The notes below the pieces were generated by a model. The model was not told the origin of the DNA. It did not search any database and saw nothing but the letters and a program-made list of their open reading frames with translations. From Chrysoporthe austroafricana (Eukaryota; Ascomycota; Sordariomycetes; Diaporthales; Cryphonectriaceae): a stretch of DNA of 64,000 bases. Positions 38,900 through 50,983 of the stretch are shown here, in pieces (within the stretch, counting starts at the first letter, position 1; each line of letters starts with the position of its first letter). The stretch spans positions 63,576-127,575 of the forward strand of contig JYIP02000004.1 in assembly GCA_001051155.2 (NCBI GenBank), in the 5' to 3' direction. A program made the translations under genes and the position numbers.

Positions 38900-41144
38900 T
38901 TGCATTTAAGGAATTTATTTTCTATTAATAATTTCTAGCAAAATGAAATTTCCTTATATATTACTATTTAATAGCGCGCTATATCGCTGCTTATTTATAT
39001 ATGCGTTTAATATAATATATTTTTTATTTCTTTCGGTAATAATATATAAAAACCTTATAATTTTAATTAGCTATTATCCTATTATAAGCAATCTTTCTCT
39101 TTTGAAATATTTTAAGCTTATTTCGCTACTTGTTTTGCCAATCTTTTTATTTGGTTTTAAGCATACTGCTTTGCCTTTTCGGCTTTTTGCAATTTATATT
39201 ATTTTTTAGCTTTATCTTATATATAAATAACGCATACTATTATATAGCATTGCTCTTATATCGTTTTTCCTTAAATGCATTTCTATAAATAATTGTCGGG
39301 TAGTTTTATATAAGCATTATTATTTTCGATATGCAAGACTTTCTTATATTTCTTTCGGGATTTAATAATAAATTAAATTAATTAGTTCTATTCTTTAATT
39401 GGAAATTAATTATATTTAACTTTTTCGCTAAAATATATCTAGCAGTTATAATATATATAATATATCCAAACAAGTTTGTAATAATAAGAATATAAATAAT
39501 TAATCTATATATTTTCCTGAAATTTGTATTTGCTATTCTGAAATAGAATGCTTTGGAAGAATTCCGGTAATATAAGCCCGTAAATAAAGTATTCGACTTT
39601 CGTATATTTGGTTATTTAGTTATTATGCTTTTAGTATAATTATTTCGTATTTGGGATGCTTATTTCTTTTAATTCTTTTTTGAATATAAGAATTAGTAAA
39701 TTATCTAGCTATCGGTTTTGCAGCATTATTTTTTCGAACATAATGCTAAATGCTTATATTACTATATTTAAAATGCCGAATTCTTTTCCTATTATTGCTT
39801 CTTATCGTCTATTTTAATAATATTTTAAGGGAAATTTCCTTAAATTTAAGTTCTGAATATTTATCAAGCTATTCAAGCAATTTGAATTGCTGCTATTTAT
39901 AATCGTATCGTAAAATAAACTTTTTCTTTTTATAACGAATTGCTTTCGTCTTTTAAATTTGTATAAAAATTATCTTAAACTTTTTTTTGCCGAAAAGTAT
40001 AATAAGTAATAATCTTAATAATAAGCTATCCAGCTTATATTATTATAATTGGAATTTATTGCTTGCTTTAGCAAAATATTTTTGTTTAGCTAATTGGGTT
40101 TTTATCGCTAAGCAATATTAACTTATTTTTTTAAAATTAATTTCTATTTTCGTTTCTTTTTTTCTTAATAGCAATTGCGGGCAATATAATTTTTCTTATT
40201 ACAATTATAGCAAATAATCCTTTTTCGTTAAACGTATATAAAAGCATTTAATTTTATAAGTTTAGTATATATTATACTTAAATAAGCTATATTATTCCGG
40301 TTTTTCTATTAAAATTTGCATTTTCTAGAATTAAGTTAATATTTTAAAATATTGCTATAATTCTTTTATTATTATTAGCATTATTCGTAAAGTCGATTAT
40401 TAATTCGGATTGCTTTATTAATAAATTTACTAAATTTCTTAAATCGGTTTTCTTTATAGAATTCGTTTTTAACTTTTTCCTTAAGTCCCGCATAATAAGC
40501 ATTTATAAGAAATTTATTTTTGTAATTAAAATAAATAGCAATTTGCTAGAATTTGGCCGTATAGTTTGCAGCCGAACCGGTCTATTATAATACTTCTAGC
40601 TGCTATATTGCAATATATTATTCGTCCGGGTTTCCGAAAGTTTTTATAAAGGCCGATTCGAAATTGGCATAGCGCTAGAAAATGCGCTTAGTATTTTCGG
40701 AACGGAAATCCTTGCTATTATTTAAATAATTGCGGAAGGTTAGCTCCTATTACTAAAAAGCTATCTTTTCAAGACGATTTCCTGCAAAATCGATTTTATT
40801 ATAAATAGTTCTAAACTAGGTTTCGTAATGCTTGAAATAAGCTTTGAGCTATATCAGGAAAGCTTAAAGGTTTTTTCGGGTACTTTTATAAGGCTTAAGC
40901 TTATTAAGCTTAAAAGCTTTAGCTTATTGGAAAGTATTAAAGCGAATAACCTTATTCTTAATTTCCTTAAATTATTAATATAAGGCTACGTTTTATTATT
41001 GGAATTATTTATTAGTAAGGATAAATAAGGCTTTTTCCTGAAAGGCTTGGTTATTGGAAAAAGACGGAATTTAAAGCGCTATCGTATTCTGATATTATCC
41101 AAAAGAAAATATATTAAACCGTTCTTAAACAAAAGTTATTAAAA
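38900..41144 (-). pseudogene. Protease, gag and leader of element H
   Basis: Minus-strand protease near 38,960-39,010, zinc knuckle near 40,160-40,215, capsid near 40,380-40,900, then leader to the LTR at 41145. The 88-codon plus-strand frame at 38943-39209 is antisense to the protease region and not a gene. Confidence 0.72.
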
Positions 41145-41501
41145 TATTATAAATGCTGCAATAATCCTAAAATAATTGTAAAATCAAAAGGTTTATATTA
41201 ATAAAAGCAGTATTAAATATAGCTTTAAGTATTAGAATAAATTTATTAAGTATTTACTAAGTAATATTCGTATCTTTATATATCTAGCTTTTCAAGCTTG
41301 CTTATTATGCTTACTTAATAAGCAAGATAAGCATGCTTATCTTGCTTATTAAGTAACTCAAGTAATCCTTATTTAGCTTTAACCTTTGCTTATATAAGCA
41401 TTTGTTTGGTTTTATAACTAAGTTTGAAAATCCCGATACTGAATGGGTTATTTTGAATAGCTTTAGTACCGCATCCTAGTTTTGCATATTGGTTTATAAT
41501 A
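41145..41501 (-). repeat. 5' LTR of element H (357 bp, 89-bp deletion)
   Basis: Starts TATTATAAATGC and ends GTTTATAATA, followed by the TSD TTAGC. Relative to 34055-34500 it lacks 89 bp in the stretch before TAAGTATTTACTAAGTAATA. It contains the perfect 46-bp palindrome at 41311-41356. Confidence 0.88.
41311..41356. repeat. Perfect 46-bp palindrome in the H LTR
   Basis: Two 23-base arms are exact reverse complements with no spacer; the arm starts TTACTTAATAAGCAAG and the centre is GCATGC. In the element's own direction it lies just upstream of the LTR TATA box. Confidence 0.95.
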
Positions 41502-41506
41502 TTAGC

Positions 41507-42136
41507 ATAGAATATTCTTGAAAGAATAGCAGTATGCCGAAAACGCTTTATTAAATATATCCTTTATTTATATTTCGAATTTTTCGCAAAAAGTATAAAA
41601 AAAGGTATTATCGATAAGGTTTTCAGCAATATAGCATTGTATTGCTTTAGCTAGTATCGTTATAAAGTATTTTCCGTTTGAATCCGTTATAGCTAAATCC
41701 GTTTACTTTTCGGGATTAATTTAATCTTATATCGACTGATAAATTTATATCCCTTTTATCAAAGTCTTTAACGTACGGATATTTTCGTTATTTAGTATCG
41801 TAAGCTTATAAATAGTATTTCTCGTAAGTAAACGGTATTTGTCGGGTTGTTTCGCATAAAAGGATGCGTATCTGGCTTTAGTTCTGGAAATTATAGCCGT
41901 ATAAGTTAAAGAGGTTTATTATTAAAGCCGATCTTCTCAATAATCGTTCAGAGAGTCTGGTTCGGCTAGGGAAGTTTGAAGAAACGCTTATCGATATATA
42001 CCATAAAAGCTTTTATCGAAAGTATATACTCGTCGCTTTTCGAATAACAGTTCTAAAAACTTTTTCGAAAGTTCTATCTCTTTAACCTAGCTATTTATAA
42101 TCGCCCGTTAGCAATTATTAATCAATATTGGCTGGG
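41507..42136 (-). mobile_element. Ty1/copia-type element L, middle part
   Basis: Continues L between elements H and I; composition and strand agree with 31,026-34,054. The minus strand has readable protein such as LELLFEKRRVYTFDKSFYGI and, after frame changes, AKQPDKYRLLTRNTIYKL. I expect the gag/protease-side part of the polyprotein from its place upstream of the integrase, but recognise no domain. Confidence 0.6.
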
Positions 42137-42600
42137 TATTATAAACATTGCAGCAATCTTGAAATATACCGTAAAATCAAAAGGTTTATGCTAATAAAAG
42201 CGGTGCTAAAATAAGCTTTAAATACCGGAAATACTTCCAAATTAAGCTTTTTGAATGCAATATTTATAAGTTTAGAACGGCTATTGCTTGAATAATACTC
42301 CAAGTCTAAGTAATATTTAGATTTACGATTAAAAAGCTATTACTATTTATTTGGTAAATATCTAGTTCTTATATATCCAGCTCTTTAATTTAAGATTACT
42401 ATGCTTATTTAATAAGCGGAATAAGCGTATTTACCTTGCTTATTTAGTAAGCGAAGTGATTAGTATCTTATTTAACTTTAACCTTTATTTATATATATAT
42501 TTGTTTAGTTTTACAGCTAAGCTTGAAAATCTTAGCACTGAATAAGCTATTCCGGGTAACTTTAATACCGTATTTTAGTTTTATATATTAATTTATAATA
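42137..42600 (-). repeat. 3' LTR of element I (464 bp)
   Basis: Starts TATTATAAACATTGC and ends TTTATAATA. It has an imperfect inverted-repeat module of the CTTATTTAATAAGC type near 42,400-42,470. It pairs with 49262-49725 at equal length. Confidence 0.92.
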
Positions 42601-42664
42601 TTATCCTTTCCTTATCGATTGCTATTTTCAATAATCTTTTATAAGCTTTTTCTCGATTTCGTAC

Positions 42665-43321
42665 TTGTTTTATTATAATTTCCTAATTAGGATATCGAAT
42701 AGGGTTAAGGATTTTCGTATTTTCAAGTTTCGTTCTATTCGCTTTAAGCGTTATAATTGCCTTATTTCCGTTATTTTTCAAAATTCTTTTACTATGCTAT
42801 CTTATTTATTTTGTAAAGGTCGTAATATCCTTTTTTGCTATATTTCGCCTTAAGATTTTTCGCGTTATTCGGAATATATATGCTTAAACCGATTGCGTTA
42901 TAATATATAGGGTATTTTTTCGTCCGAGCTTATACGTATCGGTAATTAATACTGCAAGCTCGAAAAGGAACTCGAAGCTGTTAAAGAGCGCTAATATATA
43001 GCGAGTGCTGAAATTGCCCGCTTGCGGAAACAAAAAAAACTATAATTTGAGAAGATAATACGAGCAGTTTGTTATAGTTTGTCCAATCTAGAAGAGTTGG
43101 AAAAATTAGAGGCCGAAAAGGCTAAAAAGGAATATTGCAAGGCCGAGGCCGAACGTTATGCTATAGAACCTTTTATTCCTGAAAGTCCTTTTTCCGAGAA
43201 TTTCGATTTTGATATTATTTTGCAATAGTTTGGTTCCGAGATTAATTGGTCTATTATTATTTTAAGGGCTAAGCCCGAAAACGTAGCCGGTCTTTCTAGT
43301 ACTAATTATCCTTTCAGCTAA
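42665..43321 (+). pseudogene. Antisense ORF of element I (219 codons, most complete)
   Basis: From the ATG at 42665 to a stop at 43319 one frame is kept throughout, interrupted by several in-frame stops but no frameshift. The first 62 codons are open. A cysteine segment follows (FCKGRN, then SRYSEYICLNRLRYN, where related copies have Cys at the tyrosines). Next is a strong coiled coil (KLEKELEAVKER, IARLRKQKKL, NLEELEKLEAEKAKKE) and an acidic C-terminus with FDFDIIL. Its position, antisense to pol and ending near the chromodomain, is the same in every copy. Function is not known to me; a DNA- or RNA-binding accessory protein would fit the layout. Confidence 0.68.
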
Positions 43322-43619
43322 TTAGTAAGTCTTTCCGATTAATCGTTCTTATCGTTTTAATATTATATGCTAACCGGTAATAATGCTTTACTGCTTGCAG
43401 TTTTGCTTAACTAGTTATAAGTTCCTTTTTATTAATATAAGTTTGGTTATATTAGTATTATAGCGAGTTTCCTAGTTAAGCTATTTAACTAGTTAGCCCG
43501 TTTTACTAGGAAAGCTTACATATTTTGGTAGCTATTTCTTCCAGTAAATCTGGAATGCTTGTTTTGCATTAGCTAAGTTTTTAATTAGTTCTTAACTATT
43601 TTCGTTTGAGTAATGTCCT

Positions 43620-46600
43620 TTCCATTTAATTAAGTATTTTCTATAATTCGTTAATTCCCAATACTTAAAGATCCGTTCGATTTCGTATTCCGGTTTATTA
43701 TTTTCGATTTATGCTATATTATCTGTTTTAGCTATTCGGAATACTAGTTCAAAAAATGAAATATAGAATACTGGATAAATTCTCATTCTATAAGGTAATG
43801 CGAATTCGAAATTAATATTTAAGACTTTTCTTAAGATTTTGAATAGGCTAAGTTTCTTATAATTTAATAAATAAGAAAGTCTTATTATTTTGATATGCTT
43901 TTTTTATCGTATAAAGTAAACTTTATCCTTTTCTTATAAGATTAGTCTTTTAATCTTTCTGAAATTAGTATATTTCGTTATTCTTTCCTATACGAACTTT
44001 AATTCTTTCTGGAATTTTTCTTAAACCTTTTTAATTTTCCTAATTCGTTTTTTGCTGCTTTTGCATTTATTTTTAATAGTTTATCGTAATAAGCTATTAG
44101 GTTATAGCCGTAAAATGCGTAAAATAGTAATTTCTTTATTATGCTTATATTTGCATTATTATATGCGAACTATATTAATAATAGCAAATTAATTCAATTA
44201 TCCTATTTATAATTTATATAATGCTATAAGTATTGTTTAATAATCTAGTTTATTTATTCTATCTATCCGTCCGTTTATAAATAGGATGCTATAAATATCT
44301 TTTGCTATATTCCGAATAATTTTATAAGTAAAAATTAAAAGTTTGATATAAACTTTTTATTTTTATCGGAAATAATCTTTTAAAGCATATTGTAATTGGC
44401 TATAACTGTCCTGAAAAATATATATGCGAAGTTTTCTGCTATATTGCTTTCTTTATAAAGGAAGAAGTAAGCGTATTTGCTTAATTTGCAAACTATTATT
44501 AAAATGCTATCGTATTGCACTTTAGTTAAAAGTTTTCATAAAAAGGGTAGCTTAATAATAAAATCCTAGCTAATAGATTGCCAAACTGCTTTTAATATAA
44601 GGAATAGTTAAAGCAGTCTATAAGGCTTGTAATATTCGATTTTGTTTTTCTTGCAGCTATTATATTCTCGTAAGATTTTTTCGATCTTTCCTCTTAATCT
44701 TGGAAAGTTCTAATGCCTTTTGATTCTCTCGTATATAGCTTTAATTCTTTAATAGCTATATGCTAGCGCGCTATGTATATCTTTAATATATTTGTCTTAT
44801 TTTTCAAAGGTTATATTTTCTGAGTTTTTTCCGTTATTGAAAATCTTAATAATTGTATTGAGTTTTCTGGCTTTATTTACAAAGTTTTTATCTTTATCCT
44901 GCCGAAAGATATTCTGAAATTCTTTGGGTTCCGTATTTTAATAATTTGCTTATTTGCTAAGCATATTTGCTTTGCTATTTTCTGAACTTTTGTAATAAAT
45001 AATCTTTAAATCGAATTGTAAGAGGAATTCTGCCTATCTAACTTATTATCTGTTCAAGACTTTCGTTATTATAAATGTTATTAAGTTCTTATAGTCGGAA
45101 TGTATTATAATTTAGTATTTGGTTCCGATTAAATAGTATTGCTATTTTTCAAACGCTTTTACAATTGCTATTAATTCTTTATTTGGAATGCCGTAATTAA
45201 GTTCCGGGCTATTCAATTTCTTTAAAAAGTTGCTTATAATTCTGAAGCGTCTTTAATTATCCCGTTAACTAAGTTATTTCTCGAATGCATAATCCGATAT
45301 ATCGGTTTCGATTTCAAATAGTTTATTTGGATTTGTTTCGCGAAATATGGGTTCTAATATAATTCGTTTCTTGATTTTGTCGAATGCTTCTTATGCTTTT
45401 TGTATTCATTCGAATTTCCGATTTTTTTTTGTAAGATTTATAAAAGGGCGTACGATTTTGCTATAGTTTCGGATAAATTATCGGTAAAAGTTAGTATAGC
45501 CGAAGAATGCTTTAATTTTTCTAGTTTTTTCCGGTATAAGCTATTCTTTTATTGCTTGGATTTTATTTTTCTATATACTAATTTTGCCTAATTCTATTAT
45601 ATAACCGAAATAATTGATTTTTTGCTAATAGAAACAATACTTACTTAATTCGATTAGAAATTTATTATTCTATAAAATCTGAAATACTTATCGCATATAT
45701 TGCTTGTATAATTCGAAATCTTTTGAATAAATAAGGATATTATCAAAATAGATAATAGTAATAATATTTAAATATTTGCGGAAAATATTATTAATTATTT
45801 CTTAAAATAATATAAATGCATTAGTAAGTTCAAAAGGTAAAATTACGTATTCGAAATATCCGTAACGAGTTTTGAAAGCTATTTTCCAAATATTATTTTT
45901 TTTAATCCGGATATAATAATATCCTTTTTTGAAATTTAATATAATAAACCAGTTTGCTTTAATTAAGCAATCTTGCATTTTTCCTATTAAAGGTAAAGAG
46001 TAGCGATTCTTAATCGTAATATTATTGAGCTATCGATAGTTTATATAAAGTCGTAACTTGCCGTTTTTCTTAAATATAAATAGAATTAAGTATTTTACGA
46101 GTAATTGCGATTTCCGTATATAGCCTCTCTTTAAATTCTTATTAATATATTCTCTAAATGCTTCGAGCTTTGCTTAATTAAGCTTATAAATAGGATAATT
46201 TTGCAATTTAATCCTTTTTTTTAATAGGATTTCGTAATCAAAAAGGCCGTATTCTAATAAGCTAATATTAAATTCCTTTTGCTATAATTTCTTGAATTTA
46301 TAGTATTCTTTTAATACGTTCTTGAATTCGGGTAACGGTCCTTTCTTATTTTCTGAGATTTGGAAAAATAAAAAGTACTATTAAGCGTATTTTGTTTCGC
46401 TTGCTTCTTGCTTTTGCTTATATATTTTAATTTCTAGCAGTTTTGAGTATTTATTATTTGTAAATTCAAATCTTCTTTTATAATGTCTTTATTGCATTAG
46501 GAGCTGAATTTCTTTATAGTTCTCTAATCCGCATTTTTTCGTAACGCTTTGCGCTATATCAGTCTTCCGCTAATCGCTATTCGCTTGAATACTTAATCCG

Positions 46601-47400
46601 TTTTTTATTTGTACTTATAAGTTCGAAATATCCGTAATTTTTCCTTATTTATTAGCAAATCTTTCTGCTTTAAAGATATATTTAAGCTTATTTAAACGTA
46701 TATTTCTAATGCCGTTTTCAGTAATTAAGTTTTTTCTTTTTCCGTTAATTGCAACCTTTTCAGTAAGTATAGCTTATTCTTATAAAATTTAGCTAGTAAT
46801 CCAATCGATTTGAAAGTTATATTCTTTAAGCTAAAGTATTCTTAAAATTAATTTATGCTATGCTATATTTATAATATTGAAAATAGTATTCGTTATAAAG
46901 CTTTGGATCGAAATAAATAAGTAATCAGTTTCTATATCGATTATATTAAGGTTATATGCAATTGCTTTTCTTTCTATAATATTAAGTTTATAAGGATCTT
47001 TTTTCTATATTTAAGGGATTCGTTCTTTATTAATAATTTCTGGCAAGATAAAATTTCCTTATGCGCTATTATTTAATAATGCGTTATATCGTTGCCCGTT
47101 AATATATGCGTTTAATATAATATATTTCTCATTCTTTTTCGTAATTGCGTATAAGGATTTCGTAATTCTGATCGGCTATTATCCCGTTATAAGCAATCCT
47201 TCCTTTTTGGGGTATTCTAAGCTTCTTTCGCTATTTGCTTTGCTAGCTTTCGCGCTTGGCTTTAGCTATATTGCTTTGCCTTCTCGGCTTTCTGCAATCG
47301 ATACTATTTTTTAACTTTATCTTGCATATAAATAAAGCATATTATAATATAGCATTATTCCTATATCGTCTTTCCTTAAATATATTTCTATAAATAATTA
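43620..47400 (-). pseudogene. Pol of element I (chromodomain to protease)
   Basis: Chromodomain and integrase tail near 43,620-43,880, integrase near 44,300-44,690, RNase H, RT with active site near 45,735-45,775 (YFDN in place of YLDD), protease near 47,050-47,100. All modules are on the minus strand. Stops and asparagines at acidic catalytic positions show inactivation. The 63-codon plus-strand frame at 45400-45591 is a shadow. Confidence 0.75.
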
Positions 47401-48229
47401 TCGGGTAGTTTTATATAAGCATTATTATTTTCAATATACAAGACTTTTCTATACTTGTTTCGGAATTCGGTAATAGGTTGGATTAATTGGTCCTATTTTC
47501 TGATTGGAAACTAATTGTATTTAACTTTCTCGTTAAAATATATTTAGCAGTTATAATAGATATAGCATATCCAAGCAAGTTTATAATAATAAGGGTATAA
47601 ATAATTAATTCTTCCATTTTCCTGAAATCTGCATTCGCTATTCTAAAACGGGATATTTTGAAAGAATTCTTATAATATAAGCCTGTAAATAAAATGCTTA
47701 ACTTTCGTATGCTTGGATATTTAGCTATTCTGCTTTAGTTATTCCTGTTTTGCATATTAAGTAATTATTTCCTCTATTTCCATATTGAGTTCTTTTTTAA
47801 GCGTAAGGGTTAGTAAGTTATTTGATTATCTATTTTGCAGCGCTATTTCTCCCAATATAGCATTGGGCATAAGTATGCCTATTTGTTAAATGCTTATTTT
47901 ATCCTTTATTATCACATCTTATTATCGATTAAAGTAGTAATTTAGGGCAAACCTTCTTAAGTCTTTTTCCCTAACATCTAAAAGGTTATTTAAATAATCG
48001 GAATTATTGCTATTTATAGCCGCATTATAAATAGAGCCTTTTCTTCTTATAGCGAGTTGCTTTTATCTTTTAGATTTGCGTAAAAACTATTCTAAACTTT
48101 CTTTTGCCAAGAGGTATAATAAGCAATAGTCCTAATAGCAGGCTATTTAGTTTATGCTGCTATAGCTAAGGTCTGCTGCTTATTCCGGTAAAATATTATT
48201 GTCCAGTTAATTGGGTTCCTATTATTAAG

Positions 48230-49100
48230 TAACGTTAACTTATTTTTCCGGGATTAATTTCCAATCTTATTTCTTTTTTTCTTAATAGTAATTGCGTACG
48301 ATATAGCCTTTTTTGCCGCAATTGTAATAAGTAATTCCCTTATATTATTCCCGTATAAGAGTATTTAATTCTATAAGTCTAGCGTATATTATGCTTGAAT
48401 AAGCCGTATTATTTCGATTTTTCTATAAGAATTTGCGTTTTCCCGAATTAAGCTGATATTTCGAAACGTAGCTATAGTTTTTCTATCGTTATTAGCGCCG
48501 TTTATAGAGTCGATTGTTAATGCGAACCGCTTTATTAATAAATTCACTAAATTTTTCGGGTCGGTCTTCTTTATAAAGTTCGTCCTTAATTTCTTCTTTA
48601 AATCTCGCATAATAAGCATTTATAAAGGATTTGTTTTCGTAATTAAAATAAATAATAATTTGTCTGAATTTAGCTATATAGTTTGCGGCTAAGCCGGTTT
48701 ATTGAAATATTTCCAATTGCTATATTATAGTATATCGTTCGTTCGGGTTTCCGAAAGTTTTCGTAAGAGCTAATTCGAAATTAGTATAGCGTTAGAAAAT
48801 GCGCTTGGTATTTTCAGAACGGAATTCCTCGCTATTGTTTAAGTAATTACGGAAAGTTGGCTTTTATTATTGAAAGGCTATTCTTTCAAAGCAACTTCCC
48901 GCGAAATCGATTTTGTTATAAATAGTTCTGAATTAAGTCCCGTAATGCTTGAAATAAGCTTTGAGCTGCGTTAAGAAGGCTTAAAAGTCTTTTCGAATGC
49001 TTTTATAAAGCCCAGGCTTATTAAGCTTAAAAGCTTTAGCTTACTAAAAAGCATTGAAACGGATAATTTCATTCTTAATTTCTTTAAGCTATTAGTATAG
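48230..49100 (-). pseudogene. Gag of element I
   Basis: The zinc knuckle near 48,290-48,345 reads YYNCGKKGYIVRN, with C and H changed to Y. The capsid C-terminal block near 48,490-48,620 reads FKEEIKDELYKEDRPEKF then INKAVRINNRLYKRR, close to the usual retrotransposon gag wording. The 76-codon minus-strand open frame at 48389-48619 overlaps in a different frame and is not the gag frame. Confidence 0.8.
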
Positions 49101-49261
49101 GGCTATATTCTGCTATTAGAGCTATTTATTAATAAGGATAGTCGGGATTTCTTCCTAAAAGGCTTGATTATTGGAAGAAAATAGAATCTGGGGCGCTATC
49201 GTATTTCTGGTATTGCTTAAAAGGTATATATTAAACCATTCTTGAACAAAAATCGTAAAAA

Positions 49262-49725
49262 TATTATAAACGCTACAGCAATCCTAAGATATACCGTAAA
49301 GTTAAAGGGTTTATACTAATAAGAGCAGTATTAAAATAAGCTTTGAATACCGGAAATACTTCTAAGTTAAGCTTTTTGAGTGCAATGTTTATAAGCTTAG
49401 AGCAGCTATCGCTTAGATAATGCTTAGAGTCCAAGTAGTACTTAGATTTACGACTGAAAAGCTATTACTATTTATCTGGTAAGTATCTGGTTCTTATATA
49501 TCCAGCTCTTTAATTTAGGATTACTATACTTACTTAATAAGCGGAATAAGCGTGCTTACCTTGCTTATCTAGTAAGCGAGGTAATCAGTATCTTATCTAG
49601 CTTTAACCCTTGCTTATATATGTATTTGTTTGGTTTTGCGGTTAAGCCTGAAAATCTCGGCATTCAATAAGCCGTTCCGAATAGCTTTAGTGCCGCATCC
49701 TGGTTCTGCATGTTAGTTTATAACA
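49262..49725 (-). repeat. 5' LTR of element I (464 bp)
   Basis: Starts TATTATAAACGC and ends GTTTATAACA, so one terminus keeps the original CA. Retains more G and C than 42137-42600. The TSD CTGGG follows. Confidence 0.93.
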
Positions 49726-49730
49726 CTGGG

Positions 49731-49930
49731 CCTTTATACGTACGTACGTAAGGATCGTAAAGGTTATTATCGTTATATTGCTTAATATTGTTCTATTTAT
49801 TTAGAAGGAAAGCCGTCGTTCTATCCGAACGAAAAAGGGCTAAGCGCTCTAGGCCGATAGTATACGGACTGCTAAGTAATCCGTATACTGATAGGCTTTA
49901 ATCCCTTTTCACTACTATAATAATCCTATA
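49731..49930 (-). mobile_element. Ty1/copia-type element L, right end
   Basis: Higher-GC stretch between element I and a gypsy gag. It contains a perfect hairpin at 49859-49889 (10-base arms AGTATACGGA and TCCGTATACT) and a short CGTACGTACGTA run at 49739-49750. It should be the 5' part of L by position. No LTR terminus is recognisable, so the outer limit is uncertain. Confidence 0.5.
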
Positions 49931-50983
49931 AATTAGGTTTTTATTATTAAGTAATGCTAGCTTATTTTTCAAAAACTAATTTCTATTCTCGCTCTTTCTT
50001 TTCTTAATAATAATTACGGGTAATATAGCCTTTCTTATTGCAATTATAATAAGTAATTCTTTTATATTACTCGTATATAAAAATATTTAATTCTATAAAT
50101 TCAATATGCATTATGCTTAAATAAGTTATATTATTCCGGTTTTTTTATTAAAATTTGTACTTTTAAGAATTTAATTAGTATTAAAGAATATTTCTATAAT
50201 TCTCTTATTGCTATTATCGATATTCGTAAAATTAGTTATTAATACGAATTGCTTTATTAATAAATTTATTGAATTTCTCGAATCGGTTTTCTTTATAAAA
50301 TTCGTTTTTAACTTTCTCTTTAAATCCCGTATAATAAATATCTATAAAAAACTCGTTTTCATAATCGAGATAAGCTATAATTTATCGGAATTTGGCTATA
50401 TAGTCCGTAATTAAGCTAGTTTATCGGAATACTTTTAGCTATCGTATTGCAATATATTATTTATCCGGATTTCCAAAAGTTTTAATAAGAGCTATTTCGA
50501 AATTAGAATAATGCTAGAAGATACGCTTAGTATCTTTAGAACGAAATGCTTCGCTATTATCCAAATAGTTGCGAAAAGTTAATTCCTATTACTGGAAAGC
50601 GATTTTTTCAAAGCGATTTCTTGCGAAATCGATCTTATTATAAGTAGTTCTAAACTGAATGCTATAATGCTTGAAATAAGCTTTAAGCTAAGTTAAAAAA
50701 GCTTGAAAGTTTCCGCAAATGCTTTTATAAGGCTTAAGCTTATCGAATTTGAAAGCTTTAGCTTGCTAAAAAGCATTAAAATAGAAAATTTCGTTCTTAA
50801 CTTTTTCAAGCTATTAATATAAAGCAATATTTTATTCCCGGAATTATTTATTAGTAAAGGTAATTAGGGTTTTTTCCTGAAAAGCTTAGTTATTAAAAGA
50901 AAATAAAGTTTAAAGCGCTATCGTATTTCTAATATTGCTTAAAAGGTATATATTAAACCGTTCTTAAATAAGAATTATCAAAA
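49931..50983 (-). pseudogene. Gag and leader of element F
   Basis: Minus-strand zinc knuckle near 50,000-50,055 and capsid near 50,210-50,810, then leader to the LTR at 50984. The LTR subfamily matches the one at 28479-28956, so this is probably the 5' part of the element whose pol fragment lies at 28,957-30,477. The 68-codon plus-strand frame at 50208-50414 is an antisense shadow. Confidence 0.68.

Larger units (their letters stand above)
34055..41501 (-). mobile_element. Complete gypsy/chromovirus element H
   Basis: Bounded by LTRs 34055-34500 and 41145-41501 and by a perfect TSD, TTAGC, at 34050-34054 and 41502-41506. It is inserted in copia element L. Total length is 7,447 bp, with all modules in order on the minus strand: gag, protease, RT, RNase H, integrase, chromodomain, then the plus-strand antisense ORF. 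The 5' LTR has lost 89 bp relative to the 3' LTR. RIP has broken every frame, though the RT block is open over 108 codons. Confidence 0.92.
42137..49725 (-). mobile_element. Complete gypsy/chromovirus element I
   Basis: Bounded by two 464-bp LTRs (42137-42600 and 49262-49725) and a perfect TSD, CTGGG, at 42132-42136 and 49726-49730. It is 7,589 bp long and inserted in copia element L. Module order on the minus strand is the same as in H, with the plus-strand antisense ORF next to the 3' LTR. The 5' LTR still ends in an unmutated TTTATAACA. Gag and the antisense ORF are less decayed than elsewhere. Confidence 0.93.

Noticed and set aside
48389..48619. 76-codon minus-strand open frame with basic N-terminus
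   Set aside because: It overlaps the gag capsid in another frame. The gag frame reads FKEEIKDELYKEDRPEKF and INKAVRINNRLY, which are the family blocks.
49859..49930. Helitron 3' terminus (hairpin near an element edge)
   Set aside because: No CTRR end follows the hairpin at the usual distance, and the adjoining pieces encode a copia integrase, not Rep/helicase.
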